Of a DNA stretch of 62,485 nt, positions 39,536 through 48,944 are shown in pieces; the stretch's first letter is position 1; each line of letters starts with the position of its first letter. The notes below the pieces were generated by a model. The model saw nothing but the letters and a program-made list of their open reading frames with translations, ran no database searches and had not been told where the DNA came from. The stretch is from Tritrichomonas foetus (Eukaryota; Parabasalia; Tritrichomonadida; Tritrichomonadidae). The DNA is taken from assembly GCA_001839685.1 (NCBI GenBank), contig MLAK01000625.1:26248-88732 (forward strand), read 5' to 3'. The translations under genes and the position numbers were made by a program.

Positions 39536-40296
39536 TTTCGATGCGCGTTTCAAGTGGGCAACTACAAAATTTAACGGGATATTCTAAACGATCATATCAC
39601 TTTGAATTTCAGAAAACTATAAAGCTCTGTGTCTACTTTTTCCGTGCTTATATAATTCGCAATTCTATATGAAAGGCCACATAAGCACGGAAAAAAACTT
39701 TTCGTTGTCATCAACTTTTTCCAAATAGCAGTTCTGGAAAAGTTGTAAAGGTATAATGTCAATAATGACCGAAAATATTTTCTTGTCAATATTTCACAAA
39801 AAGTTATTACGTTAAATAAATTCCTTTTCAAAGGAATAACTTTTTGTGTTAAAGAAAGTCTAAAAACACTGAAAAAGTTTGATTTCACACTCTTTGAGAT
39901 TGGCAAGCTTTTTTACTAAAAGTCAATTGGTGACACCCCACTTAAGTTATTCACAAGACTGTGATTAAATTAAAACATATCCTTGAACTTATAGGATGAC
40001 CAATTTGACATCTCATTGATATCGTCTATTATTGATCTTTTTAGTTTAAAATAGTAAATTTTGAATAATGTTTTAGTTGTTAGTAACAACATGTTACGTA
40101 AATTTAACTCTATTGAAGAATTCGATTTTTGGTGAAATTTGAATCAATTTGGAAAAAAAACAACCAAATCCTTCTTTAATAATAAGTTAGAATAAAATAA
40201 TAAGTTGAACAAAATATCTTTACTATAGGCTTTCGCTATTAAATTTTTTTATCAATTTCAAGATTTTGAAATTTATTTTTGTTAATACAAGCCCAA
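39536..40296. other. Intergenic with inverted-repeat cluster
   Basis: 761 bp between the 5' end of the tubby gene and the 3' end of the next minus-strand gene. TAACGG at 39572-39577 is a candidate promoter element. Between 39637 and 39848 three strong inverted repeats follow one another (separate entry). The rest is AT-rich spacer; the 104-codon frame here begins with TTG and does not look like protein. Confidence 0.6.
39637..39848. repeat. Three consecutive inverted repeats (hairpin cluster)
   Basis: Hairpin 1: TTTTTCCGTGCTTAT (39637-39651) and its exact complement (39681-39695), 15 bp, 29-nt loop. Hairpin 2: CAACTTTTTCCA (39712-39723) with TGGAAAAGTTG (39735-39745), one bulge. Hairpin 3: CACAAAAAGTTATT (39795-39808) with its exact complement (39835-39848), 14 bp, and an inner ATTCCTTT/AAAGGAAT pair. 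Such a density of perfect stems in 212 bp is unlikely by chance. It could be a structured RNA, a foldback element or a regulatory region. Confidence 0.75.
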
Positions 40297-41064
40297 TTAT
40301 TTGGGTGCTGTGGATACATTACGTGATCTAACACCGCACACTGAAACATCACTATACCTTCTGAACTTTTTGAGGGCTTTTCCAAGTATTCCTGAAAAAT
40401 CATTATTTTTAGGATTGTTGGAATTGAAAGCATATGACATATAAATGTCTTTTTGTATTGCAGAAATTCTTTGAATGAGAATTTGATTTCCAGTTTTACA
40501 TTTCTCAACTTCAAATATTAAATTTCGCAATTCCCGATTATAATCATTTTTTGTTTTTTCACTTTGTTCATATAATTTTTCTAGTTCTTCATCAACCAAA
40601 TTTGTTTCAATTGGTTTATTTTCTTTTCCAGCATGTGATAATTCAGTTTCAAGCTTAATTTCGATTGTTTTCAATGAATTTATATCGAACAGGAGCTTTT
40701 CAATTACATCGTTTTCCTCTTTTTGTAACAAATCTTGCAAGTTTTCTTTTTCTTTTAGCACTTTTTTATATCGTTCGTAAAGATTTGCAACGATATCGAG
40801 TTCTTCGATTTGAATTTTCTTTTGGAGTTCCTCATTTTGCTCTCTTAATTCAATAATTTGTGACGTATATGAATTCATCATGAATTCTTCTTTTCTTTCC
40901 TGCTCTCGCGCAAATTCTTCAAGTGTTCCTTGAATACTGTCAATTTCTGATTGCAGCTTGGCATTCATTGCTTTTTTCTCATCACGGAGCTTTTTCAGCT
41001 CGTCGAGACTCATCTTTTCGAGGTCGCACGTTTTGCTTTCTGAGTTAAATTTTGTAAATCCCAT
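40297..41064 (-). CDS. Short coiled-coil protein of unknown role
   Basis: 255 aa from the ATG at 41064; the frame extends 15 codons to a GTG that I reject. Residues about 15-190 are coiled coil (MSLDELKKLRDEKKAMNAKL, IIELREQNEELQKKI, LYERYKKVLKEKENLQ). The C-terminus is basic, ending SVCGVRSRNVSTAPK. No known domain or membrane segment. Probably structural. Confidence 0.75.
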   Translation of the reverse strand: MGFTKFNSESKTCDLEKMSLDELKKLRDEKKAMNAKLQSEIDSIQGTLEEFAREQERKEEFMMNSYTSQIIELREQNEELQKKIQIEELDIVANLYERYKKVLKEKENLQDLLQKEENDVIEKLLFDINSLKTIEIKLETELSHAGKENKPIETNLVDEELEKLYEQSEKTKNDYNRELRNLIFEVEKCKTGNQILIQRISAIQKDIYMSYAFNSNNPKNNDFSGILGKALKKFRRYSDVSVCGVRSRNVSTAPK

Positions 41065-41381
41065 TTCTGAGAAAAATTGAATGAATCGATGATTGAAAAA
41101 GTTTATCACATAAAATCTTCTTCTTTGAAAATTTCAGATATATCAAATGAGAAGATTAAATGACTATTTGTTCACAGTAATGAAATGAGAACCAAATAGT
41201 AACACAAAATGACCATTTTGTATCGGAATTCAATTTTCAAATAAAATTCAGTTCTTCAACCTTGTTTTTTGTTGTCCCTGTATCTCCTGATCTAAGGAAT
41301 ATTCCCACCAATCTATAAAGTGGTAGATGTTTCTACGGTTAATTTTCTATATTTTTAATCAAAAAGAAAATTTGAGTCAAT

Positions 41382-42266
41382 ACTCTTGTTTCTCATCATT
41401 CTCTTGTTTCTCATCATTCTCTTGTCTCTCATCATTCTCTAGTCTCTCATCATTCTCTTGTNNNNNNNNNNNNNNNNNNNNNNNNNNNNNNNNNNNNNNN
41501 NNNNNNNNNNNNNNNNNNNNNNNNNNNNNNNNNNNNNNNNNNNNNNNNNNNNNNNNNNNNNNNNNNNNNNNNNNNNNNNNNNNNNNNNNNNNNNNNNNNN
41601 NNNNNNNNNNNNNNNNNNNNNNNNNNNNNNNNNNNNNNNNNNNNNNNNNNNNNNNNNNNNNNNNNNNNNNNNNNNNNNNNNNNNNNNNNNNNNNNNNNNN
41701 NNNNNNNNNNNNNNNNNNNNNNNNNNNNNNNNNNNNNNNNNNNNNNNNNNNNNNNNNNNNNNNNNNNNNNNNNNNNNNNNNNNNNNNNNNNNNNNNNNNN
41801 NNNNNNNNNNNNNNNNNNNNNNNNNNNNNNNNNNNNNNNNNNNNNNNNNNNNNNNNNNNNNNNNNNNNNNNNNNNNNNNNNNNNNNNNNNNNNNNNNNNN
41901 NNNNNNNNNNNNNNNNNNNNNNNNNNNNNNNNNNNNNNNNNNNNNNNNNNNNNNNNNNNNNNNNNNNNNNNNNNNNNNNNNNNNNNNNNNNNNNNNNNNN
42001 NNNNNNNNNNNNNNNNNNNNNNNNNNNNNNNNNNNNNNNNNNNNNNNNNNNNNNNNNNNNNNNNNNNNNNNNNNNNNNNNNNNNNNNNNNNNNNNNNNNN
42101 NNNNNNNNNNNNNNNNNNNNNNNNNNNNNNNNNNNNNNNNNNNNNNNNNNNNNNNNNNNNNNNNNNNNNNNNNNNNNNNNNNNNNNNNNNNNNNNNNNNN
42201 NNTCTCATCATTCTCTTGTCTCTCATCATTCTCTTGTCTCTCATCATTCTCTTGTTTCTCATCATT
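41382..42266. repeat. 17-bp minisatellite interrupted by gap
   Basis: Tandem copies of TCTCATCATTCTCTTGT with C/T variants at one position lie on both sides of a run of N. Five units are visible before and about four after. The gap probably contains more of the same. Confidence 0.95.
41462..42202. other. Assembly gap (741 N)
   Basis: A run of N within the 17-bp minisatellite. Frames across it are not genes. Confidence 0.99.
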
Positions 42267-42389
42267 TTTTGATAATTTCTATCAATTTTCCATGTTGCTC
42301 ACTTTCATTCATCAACAATTAGATCATTCAAAAATGCTGAAGTTGCTAAAACAAAAACAATATTAAAAAATCGGTCTTTATATATTTTA

Positions 42390-43439
42390 TTAATCAAGTT
42401 TCGGTCCAGGAATATTAACAAGGTCATTTTTATCGAGTGAGTCACCCGGGATTGGCGGGAAGGGCGACAAAGTGAGCGCCCAGCTCCCCGTCGGCGTCGG
42501 ACTCCATCCGGGAGAGAACAAAAACCTCACAGGTGTCGCAGGCGACGGCAGGGTCGGCGAGAACTGTGGAGGTATCTGTGGTGTTTCTTTTCCGTTGTCC
42601 AGAGAGAATGCATTGGCTAGTGGTGTATCTAATGTCGCTATCGAATTCAGAGAGCTGATTGTATTGATAGAGTTCAAAGTATTTCCTGTATTCATCACAT
42701 TTGTGTTTGATGATGTATTTCCACTCACTCCGAGCGAATTTCCATTTAGCGTCATTGTTTCAGGCATATCATCTATTGGCGGCTTTGGAACCCCCTCGTC
42801 GATCAAATTTGGTGCTTCGGATGCTCTTTTTGGCTTTCTTCCACGTTTTCCAGAAGGACTCTGCCCTCTCTCAATTCTCTCAAGCCTTCTCTTCAAGGAC
42901 GAGTTCCACCGATTTTTGACTGCATTGTCTGTTCGGCCAGGTAAATCGGCCGCTATCTGCGACCATTTATTGCCCCAAAGCTTCTGTCTGTCGATCAAAA
43001 TCTTGTCCTCCTCAGGTGTCCAGTCCTTCTTGTTGACGTCTGGCGAAAGGTGGTTATGCCATCTCTCGCGACATTGCTTTGAGATTCGGCCGGGAAGGAG
43101 AGCGGCGAGGGCTCCCCAATTTTTGGGGCCGTTTTCTGCGACCCATTTGACAATTTTCGCGTCTTCTTCGCCAGTCCAGCTGCCTTTGACCAATGATGGG
43201 TTTAATACCTTCGCCCAGCGGTCGGCGACTTGGTGAGCACCTTTTCCTGGAAAATGTCGTGTGATTTCTTGCCATTTTGGCTCGGGATATTTCGAAATAA
43301 GCTCTGTCAAACGCATATCTTCTTCTTGTGTCCAATTTGGATTTTTTGAACGAGTCTGTGTTCGAACACGTGAACGTGTCGGCGCAAGTGGTTCGGCTTT
43401 TTTAGAGTTGGGGGATGTGCTTTGAAGTGTTTCATTCAT
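42390..43439 (-). CDS. Three-repeat Myb (R1R2R3) transcription factor
   Basis: 349 aa with an ATG start. Three Myb repeats are clear. R1 at about 35-80 is NWTQEEDMRLTELISKYPEP with DRWAKVLNP. R2 at 86-131 is GSWTGEEDAKIVKWVAENGP with RERWHNHLSP. R3 at 138-183 is KDWTPEEDKILIDRQKLWGN with KNRWNSSLKRR. The spaced Trp residues are in place. A basic segment near 195-206 (GKRGRKPKR) could be a nuclear signal. The C-terminal half is Asn/Ser/Thr/Pro-rich and probably an activation region. Three-repeat Mybs like animal c-Myb bind YAACNG sites. Candidate AAACNG sites lie upstream of many genes in this window. The upstream 2.7-kb region holds TGAC/GTCA dyads. Confidence 0.95.
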   Translation of the reverse strand: MNETLQSTSPNSKKAEPLAPTRSRVRTQTRSKNPNWTQEEDMRLTELISKYPEPKWQEITRHFPGKGAHQVADRWAKVLNPSLVKGSWTGEEDAKIVKWVAENGPKNWGALAALLPGRISKQCRERWHNHLSPDVNKKDWTPEEDKILIDRQKLWGNKWSQIAADLPGRTDNAVKNRWNSSLKRRLERIERGQSPSGKRGRKPKRASEAPNLIDEGVPKPPIDDMPETMTLNGNSLGVSGNTSSNTNVMNTGNTLNSINTISSLNSIATLDTPLANAFSLDNGKETPQIPPQFSPTLPSPATPVRFLFSPGWSPTPTGSWALTLSPFPPIPGDSLDKNDLVNIPGPKLD

Positions 43440-44487
43440 TTGGAAAGATATTCTTTTTCTGGCTAAGAAAAATGAGTATAATTATTCAAATGTATATGTA
43501 AAGTATTTAATTGTTTGAGATAATCTGAATTATTCATTGAAAAAATTGAGACAGCGAATGATGAGATAGAGGACGTTTATTATCGGTTATATCAGAAATA
43601 ATTAGCCTATTAATAGCCATATATATCGGAACCCGTTTATTGATGGTTATTGATGAATTTATTTCACCTGACTTATGTCAGAAAAACCTTTGATGAGATT
43701 TATCAAAGATCAACAAAACCTGTTAAAATCAACACTGTCCTATTTACAATTTGACATTATGTCAAAAATATTTTAATGTCATTTTAAACTGAGAAACATT
43801 AGAATTTTAATGTGGATTAAATCAATATCGATAGATTGCTGTCTTCATCTTTTGTGATGATATTTATTTTGTTCATTGAAAATTGAGTTATTTGTCTCAA
43901 AAATTCAATTTGACATTGAAATGATTCTGTTAATTTCAAAGGCTTTAAAAAAATTGAATTCCGATTAGTTAGGATGATCGAATAATATTCAAACCCTCAT
44001 GAATGAGTTTAATTGGGGAACAATAGTTCTCATCTTTTTTTCTGCAGTTGTCAAAATTTATGACACCCACAAAAACAATTCAATATTATTCACAAAGGGA
44101 ATTTATTTGAAACAATTGATACGTTTCAATAATTTGATTTTCGATGATATTCTATAATGATAGAAATACTGAATCATGGTATTTGTTCAAAAATTCTTTT
44201 CCATGTTTATAGTCAACCACAAGATGAATACCTTTTATAGTACAACAATTATAGAAAACCAAGAAATAGTCATAATTGATATCACTGTAGTTCGGTAGAA
44301 CAAAAATATACAATAATTGAAAGCATTTTTTTATATTTATTTCATTGAATTGATTTCAAAAAATGTGTCATTTAAAAATTTGAATATTTAGTCAAAAGTA
44401 GTCATCGATTGTTATCGTTATTGACATCGAGCATTTCAAAGAAAAATCACCTGAAAATCTCATCGTAAAAGAAAGCTTTTTTTTAAT

Positions 44488-45382
44488 AAAAGTACACAAC
44501 CTGGAAATACGTTTATTTTCATTAAATAAACTGAACTTTTTCGAATCTTGGAAACAACTTCCCGACTCTCTGATGCTTAATTTACAGCAACGAATTTTTG
44601 CTGAATAGATCTCAACCAATAAAAAATGCCAAAATTCGCTTGATTACTATTTTCGAAATTACACGTTATTTCTAAAATCTCCAGGCAGATGAAAGATTTA
44701 GCCCTTTCCACTAGATCAAAGAGTTACTCAAATATTTCTCTATATTATCCCTACTATGTGGACAATTTTATCGAATTTATCTTGCAATACACCAATTTTA
44801 TTGAATTTGAATTTTCCGAAAGATTGATGCTTAGATTTTTTTTCAAACTTTGCCAACATGCACAATTTCGTCAGAATGTATTAACATCGATTTATAAAGC
44901 ATTTTCGTCTTTTGGTTGTCGAGAATTACGTTCTCAAAAAAAATTCGATATTTGATCAAAATCTAATGAACCAATTGTATTCAACTCACACAAAATCATG
45001 AACATTCTTATTAATAAAGAAGGAAATTGAATTTAATTCTGAAATTATTTGAGAATCTTATTTTTTGGGCATAATTTTTTTTTCTTTCTTAAAATCCTTT
45101 TGAAGGAACTTATCCATGTAAATACTCTCAAAAATCAAGGATATGTCGCATATGTGTGGGAAAAAAGTAGATTTTCATTTTCAATGGAATATACGATTAT
45201 AATGTATTCAAAACAATAAGTATTTCTAAAAAAATTGCTTTTTTTATTAAATCGAAGAATATCTCAAAAATAAAAAGACAAAATCTTTTAATATTTTGGN
45301 TATATTATTTTTTAATNATNNTAANTATATGGAGAAAATANAAATAAAATCATAAGCGTAGAAGCATAGGTTGTGTACTTTT
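44488..45382. mobile_element. 895-bp MITE-like element, copy 2
   Basis: Same length and same ends as copy 1 (AAAAGTACACAACCT at the left, AGGTTGTGTACTTTT at the right). The 8-bp target duplication is different: TTTTTAAT at 44480-44487 and 45383-45390. Only a few substitutions separate the copies and no indel, so both inserted recently. Single N bases from 45300 onward fall at the same offsets as in copy 1. Confidence 0.92.
44689..44955 (+). CDS. 88-aa ORF inside MITE copy 2
   Basis: Identical to the 88-aa frame of copy 1. The same remarks apply: protein-like but unrecognised, no transposase signature. Identity between copies follows from the recent transposition and is not evidence of selection. 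Confidence 0.25.
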   Translation: MKDLALSTRSKSYSNISLYYPYYVDNFIEFILQYTNFIEFEFSERLMLRFFFKLCQHAQFRQNVLTSIYKAFSSFGCRELRSQKKFDI

Positions 45383-46136
45383 TTTTTAATCTATATCGGT
45401 ATCGGATGAAAAGCAGACTTAAAATACTGTTAGAAAATATATACATCTGAAATAAATTATTCCAACTCATGAAAGTGTTTGTTGATCTCATTAGTCAAAT
45501 GCATGGTTAATCATCAAATGAAGTTTTATAGAATGAGGTTGATATTATGTTATAATAATTAAATTTAACTAGTTTTAAATATTCTAAGTTCAAATTTAAT
45601 ATATGCTCAAAAAAAAAAAAAATATTATAAATAATCATTGATTGAAAAGAAATTCTTTCTTTTGACTGAAAAAGAGGGCCTATTTCAGTCATAGTGCTAC
45701 TATGATAGTAAGGTAATACATATTATGGATAAAAAATAAAATAGGAATTCTTTTCCATCATCCTAATGAGCCGATCAATATTGAATAGAAATAGAGAAGA
45801 AAAGCAATTAGTAAAGATAATTGCTGGAGATACACTGTTTGAAATATTAACAAGGAGAAAAAGGATTCAATTAAAGTAAAATATCATTCTGATTAATAAA
45901 ATGATTAGAGAATATAAAGAAATGAAGTATGATAGATATCCTCATTTCACATTTTTGTACTTTTCTTCAATATTTTATTTTTATCAAACATTCTTCATCA
46001 TTGGATGATTTTTTTCTTGACATCTAGAAAAGTGACATTATCGATCAATATTTTAAATGGCCGAATACCTACAACACAAATAAGGATCGTTATCTTCTGA
46101 AAAAGTTGACAATTTCAATGAATATTCGACTTCAAA

Positions 46137-47621
46137 ATGATTTTCGTCTTTCTTGTGTCTTTTTGTGCACCAACGCTGCACCATGGTGACGATCCGTATA
46201 AAATTCTTGGAGTTCGTCGTGATGCTACAAATGACGAAATCAAAAAAGCCTACCGCCAAATGACCAAAAAGTATCATCCCGATGTAACCAAAATGGATAA
46301 AAAAGAAGCCGAAAAAATATGGGTACGTGCAACAGATGCATACGAGCTCTTAACAGATCAAAGCAGACGCCGAATTTATGATCAGACCGGACAGGTTTCA
46401 GATGAGCCTGGTCCTGAGTATGAATATCGTCAACATCAAGGCCGGCATTACCACTATCAACAAGGAGGTGATGATTTTTTCTTTCAATTTTTCAACTTCG
46501 GCAATTTTGGCAAACCTTTTTCATTTCAGACAGATGAAATTAATGAAGACAATCTCATGTCGACACTTCAAACTCATAAAGAATGTGTTGCTTTCGTCTA
46601 CAGTAGAAACGATCCATTCACTTCTGTTTATGGAAGTTTCTTTGAAGAAGTGGCAAATGAATACGATCAAATATTGAAATTTGTAAGAAATGATATAAGC
46701 AATGGCCAGCAGTTTGCCATCAACTCTCATTTAAAGGCTGTTCCGTCATTTGTTTATCTTCGTTTAAATGAAGATGAAACAATAACAAGACGTTCTCAAA
46801 AAGGAATTGGTTCACGTGAAGAACTCATCAAATGGATTGAAAAGTGTCAAAATATTAAAGTCAAACACTTCACATCTCTTTCATCTCTCCAAAGATGGAT
46901 TAATGCCAATCATGAATACACAAGAATTATAACAATTGAACGTGGAAAAGAGCCTAGTCGGGAATTCAAGCATGCTGCCTCAAGATATCCATATTGTAAA
47001 TTTGCTGTTTTATCAGATGATTACGTAAAAGCTATTCAAGAATTTAAATTGACACAATTTCCTGCTAATCTCGTCATTCGTGGTAAAAAGATAATTAAAT
47101 TACAATCATGGAACGATGTTGAACGATATTCAAAACCATTTTTCTTAATGCTTCAAAGAAAAACACTTCAAAAAGAATGTTATAATTTCTGCCTTCTCAG
47201 AAGTGGTCAGCCAAATGAAAGTATAATGTCTAATTTTACGAATTTTGTTGAAGCACCAACCACCTGGATCTCTTCATCTTCTTCCTTTGCAAAATCATTA
47301 AATCTTAAACCAGGTGAATGGGCTTTAATCACTGGAAAAACCAAACAATATGTGAAAATCGATATAAATCAGAAATATGTCGAAATTTCCAAGTTTTTGA
47401 ATAACAAATCAAAATTGAAACCTTTGGAATGTGAAGTTGATTGGACATTCAGATCATTATTTGAAACACTCATTGAATTTGGTGGAGTCATATTGTCATA
47501 TTTTAATCCAATGAGATATTTCGATATGATAATGAACTCTGGTTTCTTAATGGACATTTTACTTTTCTTGTTTTTTATTCTTTTTATCTTTCCAACGATT
47601 GCAAAATTCCTTGGTGTGTAA
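46137..47621 (+). CDS. ER DnaJ protein with thioredoxin-like domain (DNAJC16-like)
   Basis: 494 aa with an ATG start. A short hydrophobic N-terminus (MIFVFLVSFCAPTL) looks like a signal peptide. J domain at about 19-83: DPYKILGVRRDATNDEIKKA, with the HPD motif at 47-49 that activates Hsp70. Then an aromatic-rich linker and a thioredoxin-like fold (about 140-240, ECVAFVYSRNDPFTSVYGSF and KAVPSFVYLRL) without a CxxC active site. A second such fold may follow. A hydrophobic segment at about 470-490 (ILLFLFFILFIFP) anchors the C-terminus. This architecture matches DNAJC16, an ER-membrane DnaJ linked to autophagosome formation in animals. The missing cysteines argue against redox activity. Confidence 0.85.
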   Translation: MIFVFLVSFCAPTLHHGDDPYKILGVRRDATNDEIKKAYRQMTKKYHPDVTKMDKKEAEKIWVRATDAYELLTDQSRRRIYDQTGQVSDEPGPEYEYRQHQGRHYHYQQGGDDFFFQFFNFGNFGKPFSFQTDEINEDNLMSTLQTHKECVAFVYSRNDPFTSVYGSFFEEVANEYDQILKFVRNDISNGQQFAINSHLKAVPSFVYLRLNEDETITRRSQKGIGSREELIKWIEKCQNIKVKHFTSLSSLQRWINANHEYTRIITIERGKEPSREFKHAASRYPYCKFAVLSDDYVKAIQEFKLTQFPANLVIRGKKIIKLQSWNDVERYSKPFFLMLQRKTLQKECYNFCLLRSGQPNESIMSNFTNFVEAPTTWISSSSSFAKSLNLKPGEWALITGKTKQYVKIDINQKYVEISKFLNNKSKLKPLECEVDWTFRSLFETLIEFGGVILSYFNPMRYFDMIMNSGFLMDILLFLFFILFIFPTIAKFLGV

Positions 47622-48084
47622 CAATGTTAATCAAATAAACTGAGGAAATTTGAAATAAATTGCCTTCCATACTACGAATAACCAAAAACAAATTGTTTTT
47701 ATTGTCTATAAGATATTATATATCATAATGAACTATTCTAAAGAAAAAAATTGATTCTTTGTTATTATTATTATTATTTACTCTACCATGAAAAAATTTG
47801 AATGAAAATATATTTTATGAATAAATTAATATATCTTTAGAGATCACAATCACAATTATTCGAATATATATATGAATTAATTTGTGAGCATTTTGATTAT
47901 TTATTTTCTAAATTTTGACATGAATCTTATTCTTATCGTGAATCATGAGTTAGCATCAAATAGATAATCATAGTGAATGCATGATTGGACAATACTAATA
48001 ACCGAATTATTCGATCAACTATTTCAGAAAAAGTGGCTAATCTTGATTTCTAAGGCGAAAATATCTTTTCACAACAGCCTTTTA
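47622..48084. other. Intergenic, no gene seen
   Basis: 463 bp of AT-rich spacer, including (ATT)5 near 47760. AACCG lies at about 48000-48004, 80 bp before the next ATG. Confidence 0.5.
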
Positions 48085-48420
48085 ATGAGCGATATTCTCG
48101 TTGACAACGTAGATCAAGAAATTTGGGTTGATCCAGTAGAAGAAGATGTAATGGTTGTTGCGCCTCAGGAAGAAGATCCATATCGTCATTTTTCTTTATT
48201 TGTTGCCTTGTCACTCGGATACTTATCAGCACGTTTTTCGGCAACATTCAAAGCGGTAATTTGTCTTTCTTCTCTTTATTGTTTGGAGGGGTTTATTTCA
48301 TTATTGTTTTCCTTAATCCTCAAAGCCAACCACTGTCATGGACCTTGCAATGAAGTGGCCAATTTCTTTTTTGGAGCTTCTTTTTCAACTTTCATTTGTT
48401 ACTTGTTATTTGTTAAATGA
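48085..48420 (+). CDS. Small multi-pass membrane protein
   Basis: 111 aa from the ATG at 48085. An earlier ATG at 47977 would add 36 residues, but those are less protein-like. CCTTTTA lies directly before the chosen ATG, like a trichomonad initiator element. Residues 1-30 are acidic (DILVDNVDQEIWVDPVEED), then three hydrophobic stretches (FSLFVALSLGYLSARF, AVICLSSLYCLEGFISLLFS, FFFGASFSTFICYLLF) separated by a CHGPC loop. I do not recognise the family. Confidence 0.6.
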   Translation: MSDILVDNVDQEIWVDPVEEDVMVVAPQEEDPYRHFSLFVALSLGYLSARFSATFKAVICLSSLYCLEGFISLLFSLILKANHCHGPCNEVANFFFGASFSTFICYLLFVK

Positions 48421-48944
48421 ATTTAAAATATTCAATTTTTTTCATGTTTTATTTTTAAATTAAAATGATCAACTTTTGTTAAATTTTGATAAAAAAGGAG
48501 TTATGTTTGATGCTAATCATGTTTAATTTTTGTGCATAGATGCATCTCAATTTATAAAAACTTATCATGGTGATTATTATTCTAGCAAATTTATAATTTT
48601 TCTTTTGTTACTATAATTGCTATTCTATTTTTTTCGAACCTGCTAATATATTTTTTTATTTTTCTAAGAAGTCGTACAGCTTGGTTTCTTCAATGCTCCA
48701 GTAATTCTTAAACATGAAGTCGGACTTATCTATTGTCATTACATTCGAAAAAAGATCATCATTCATACAAATGGCAAAAAATGAAATGTACTGAAATTTT
48801 CTAAATTGATGCATCTTTTTAAATGCATATATGGTCATTGTTTAATTTAATGATTTGACCATTTATTTCGCGAAAAAGTTGTGATGTGAATGGTCAATTT
48901 GACAAGTCAATTTCTTAACGTTTGTCAACAAATCGAATCCGGAA
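48421..48944. other. Intergenic with TTGAC-rich upstream region
   Basis: 524 bp. A 60-codon minus-strand frame (48656-48838) starts with ATG and cannot be excluded as a small gene (entry below). From 48850 to 48930 TTGAC or GTCAA occurs several times, including the near-palindrome AATTTGAC-AA-GTCAATTT, and TAACG lies 30 bp before the next ATG. Confidence 0.5.
48656..48838 (-). CDS. Possible 60-aa ORF
   Basis: ATG start, divergent from the LRR gene with 106 bp between. The sequence (FRKFQYISFFAICMNDDLFS, FKNYWSIEETKLYDFLEK) has a mixed composition that looks somewhat protein-like, but there is no family match and it is short. It may be a remnant of a larger gene. Confidence 0.2.
   Translation of the reverse strand: MTIYAFKKMHQFRKFQYISFFAICMNDDLFSNVMTIDKSDFMFKNYWSIEETKLYDFLEK

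Larger units (their letters stand above)
41065..42389. other. Intergenic with minisatellite and gap
   Basis: 1325 bp between the 5' end of the short coiled-coil gene and the 3' end of the Myb gene. The 17-bp minisatellite and its gap fill about 880 bp. No gene is seen in the rest. Confidence 0.7.
43440..46136. other. Intergenic, 2.7 kb, with MITE copy 2
   Basis: Between the divergent Myb and DnaJ genes. The Myb side has dyads CTGAC-TTAT-GTCAG (43668-43681) and TTTGACAT-T-ATGTCAAA (43750-43766). MITE copy 2 lies at 44488-45382. The rest is AT-rich spacer, with a TTCGGCC-type motif (as GGCCGAA) near 46058 and TAACGATC (minus strand) near 46084-46091 upstream of the DnaJ gene. Confidence 0.6.

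Noticed and set aside
39592..39906. 104-codon minus-strand frame over the hairpin cluster
   Set aside because: It begins with TTG, crosses the inverted repeats and does not resemble a protein.
41327..42366. Open frames across the second gap
   Set aside because: They are made of N and minisatellite units.
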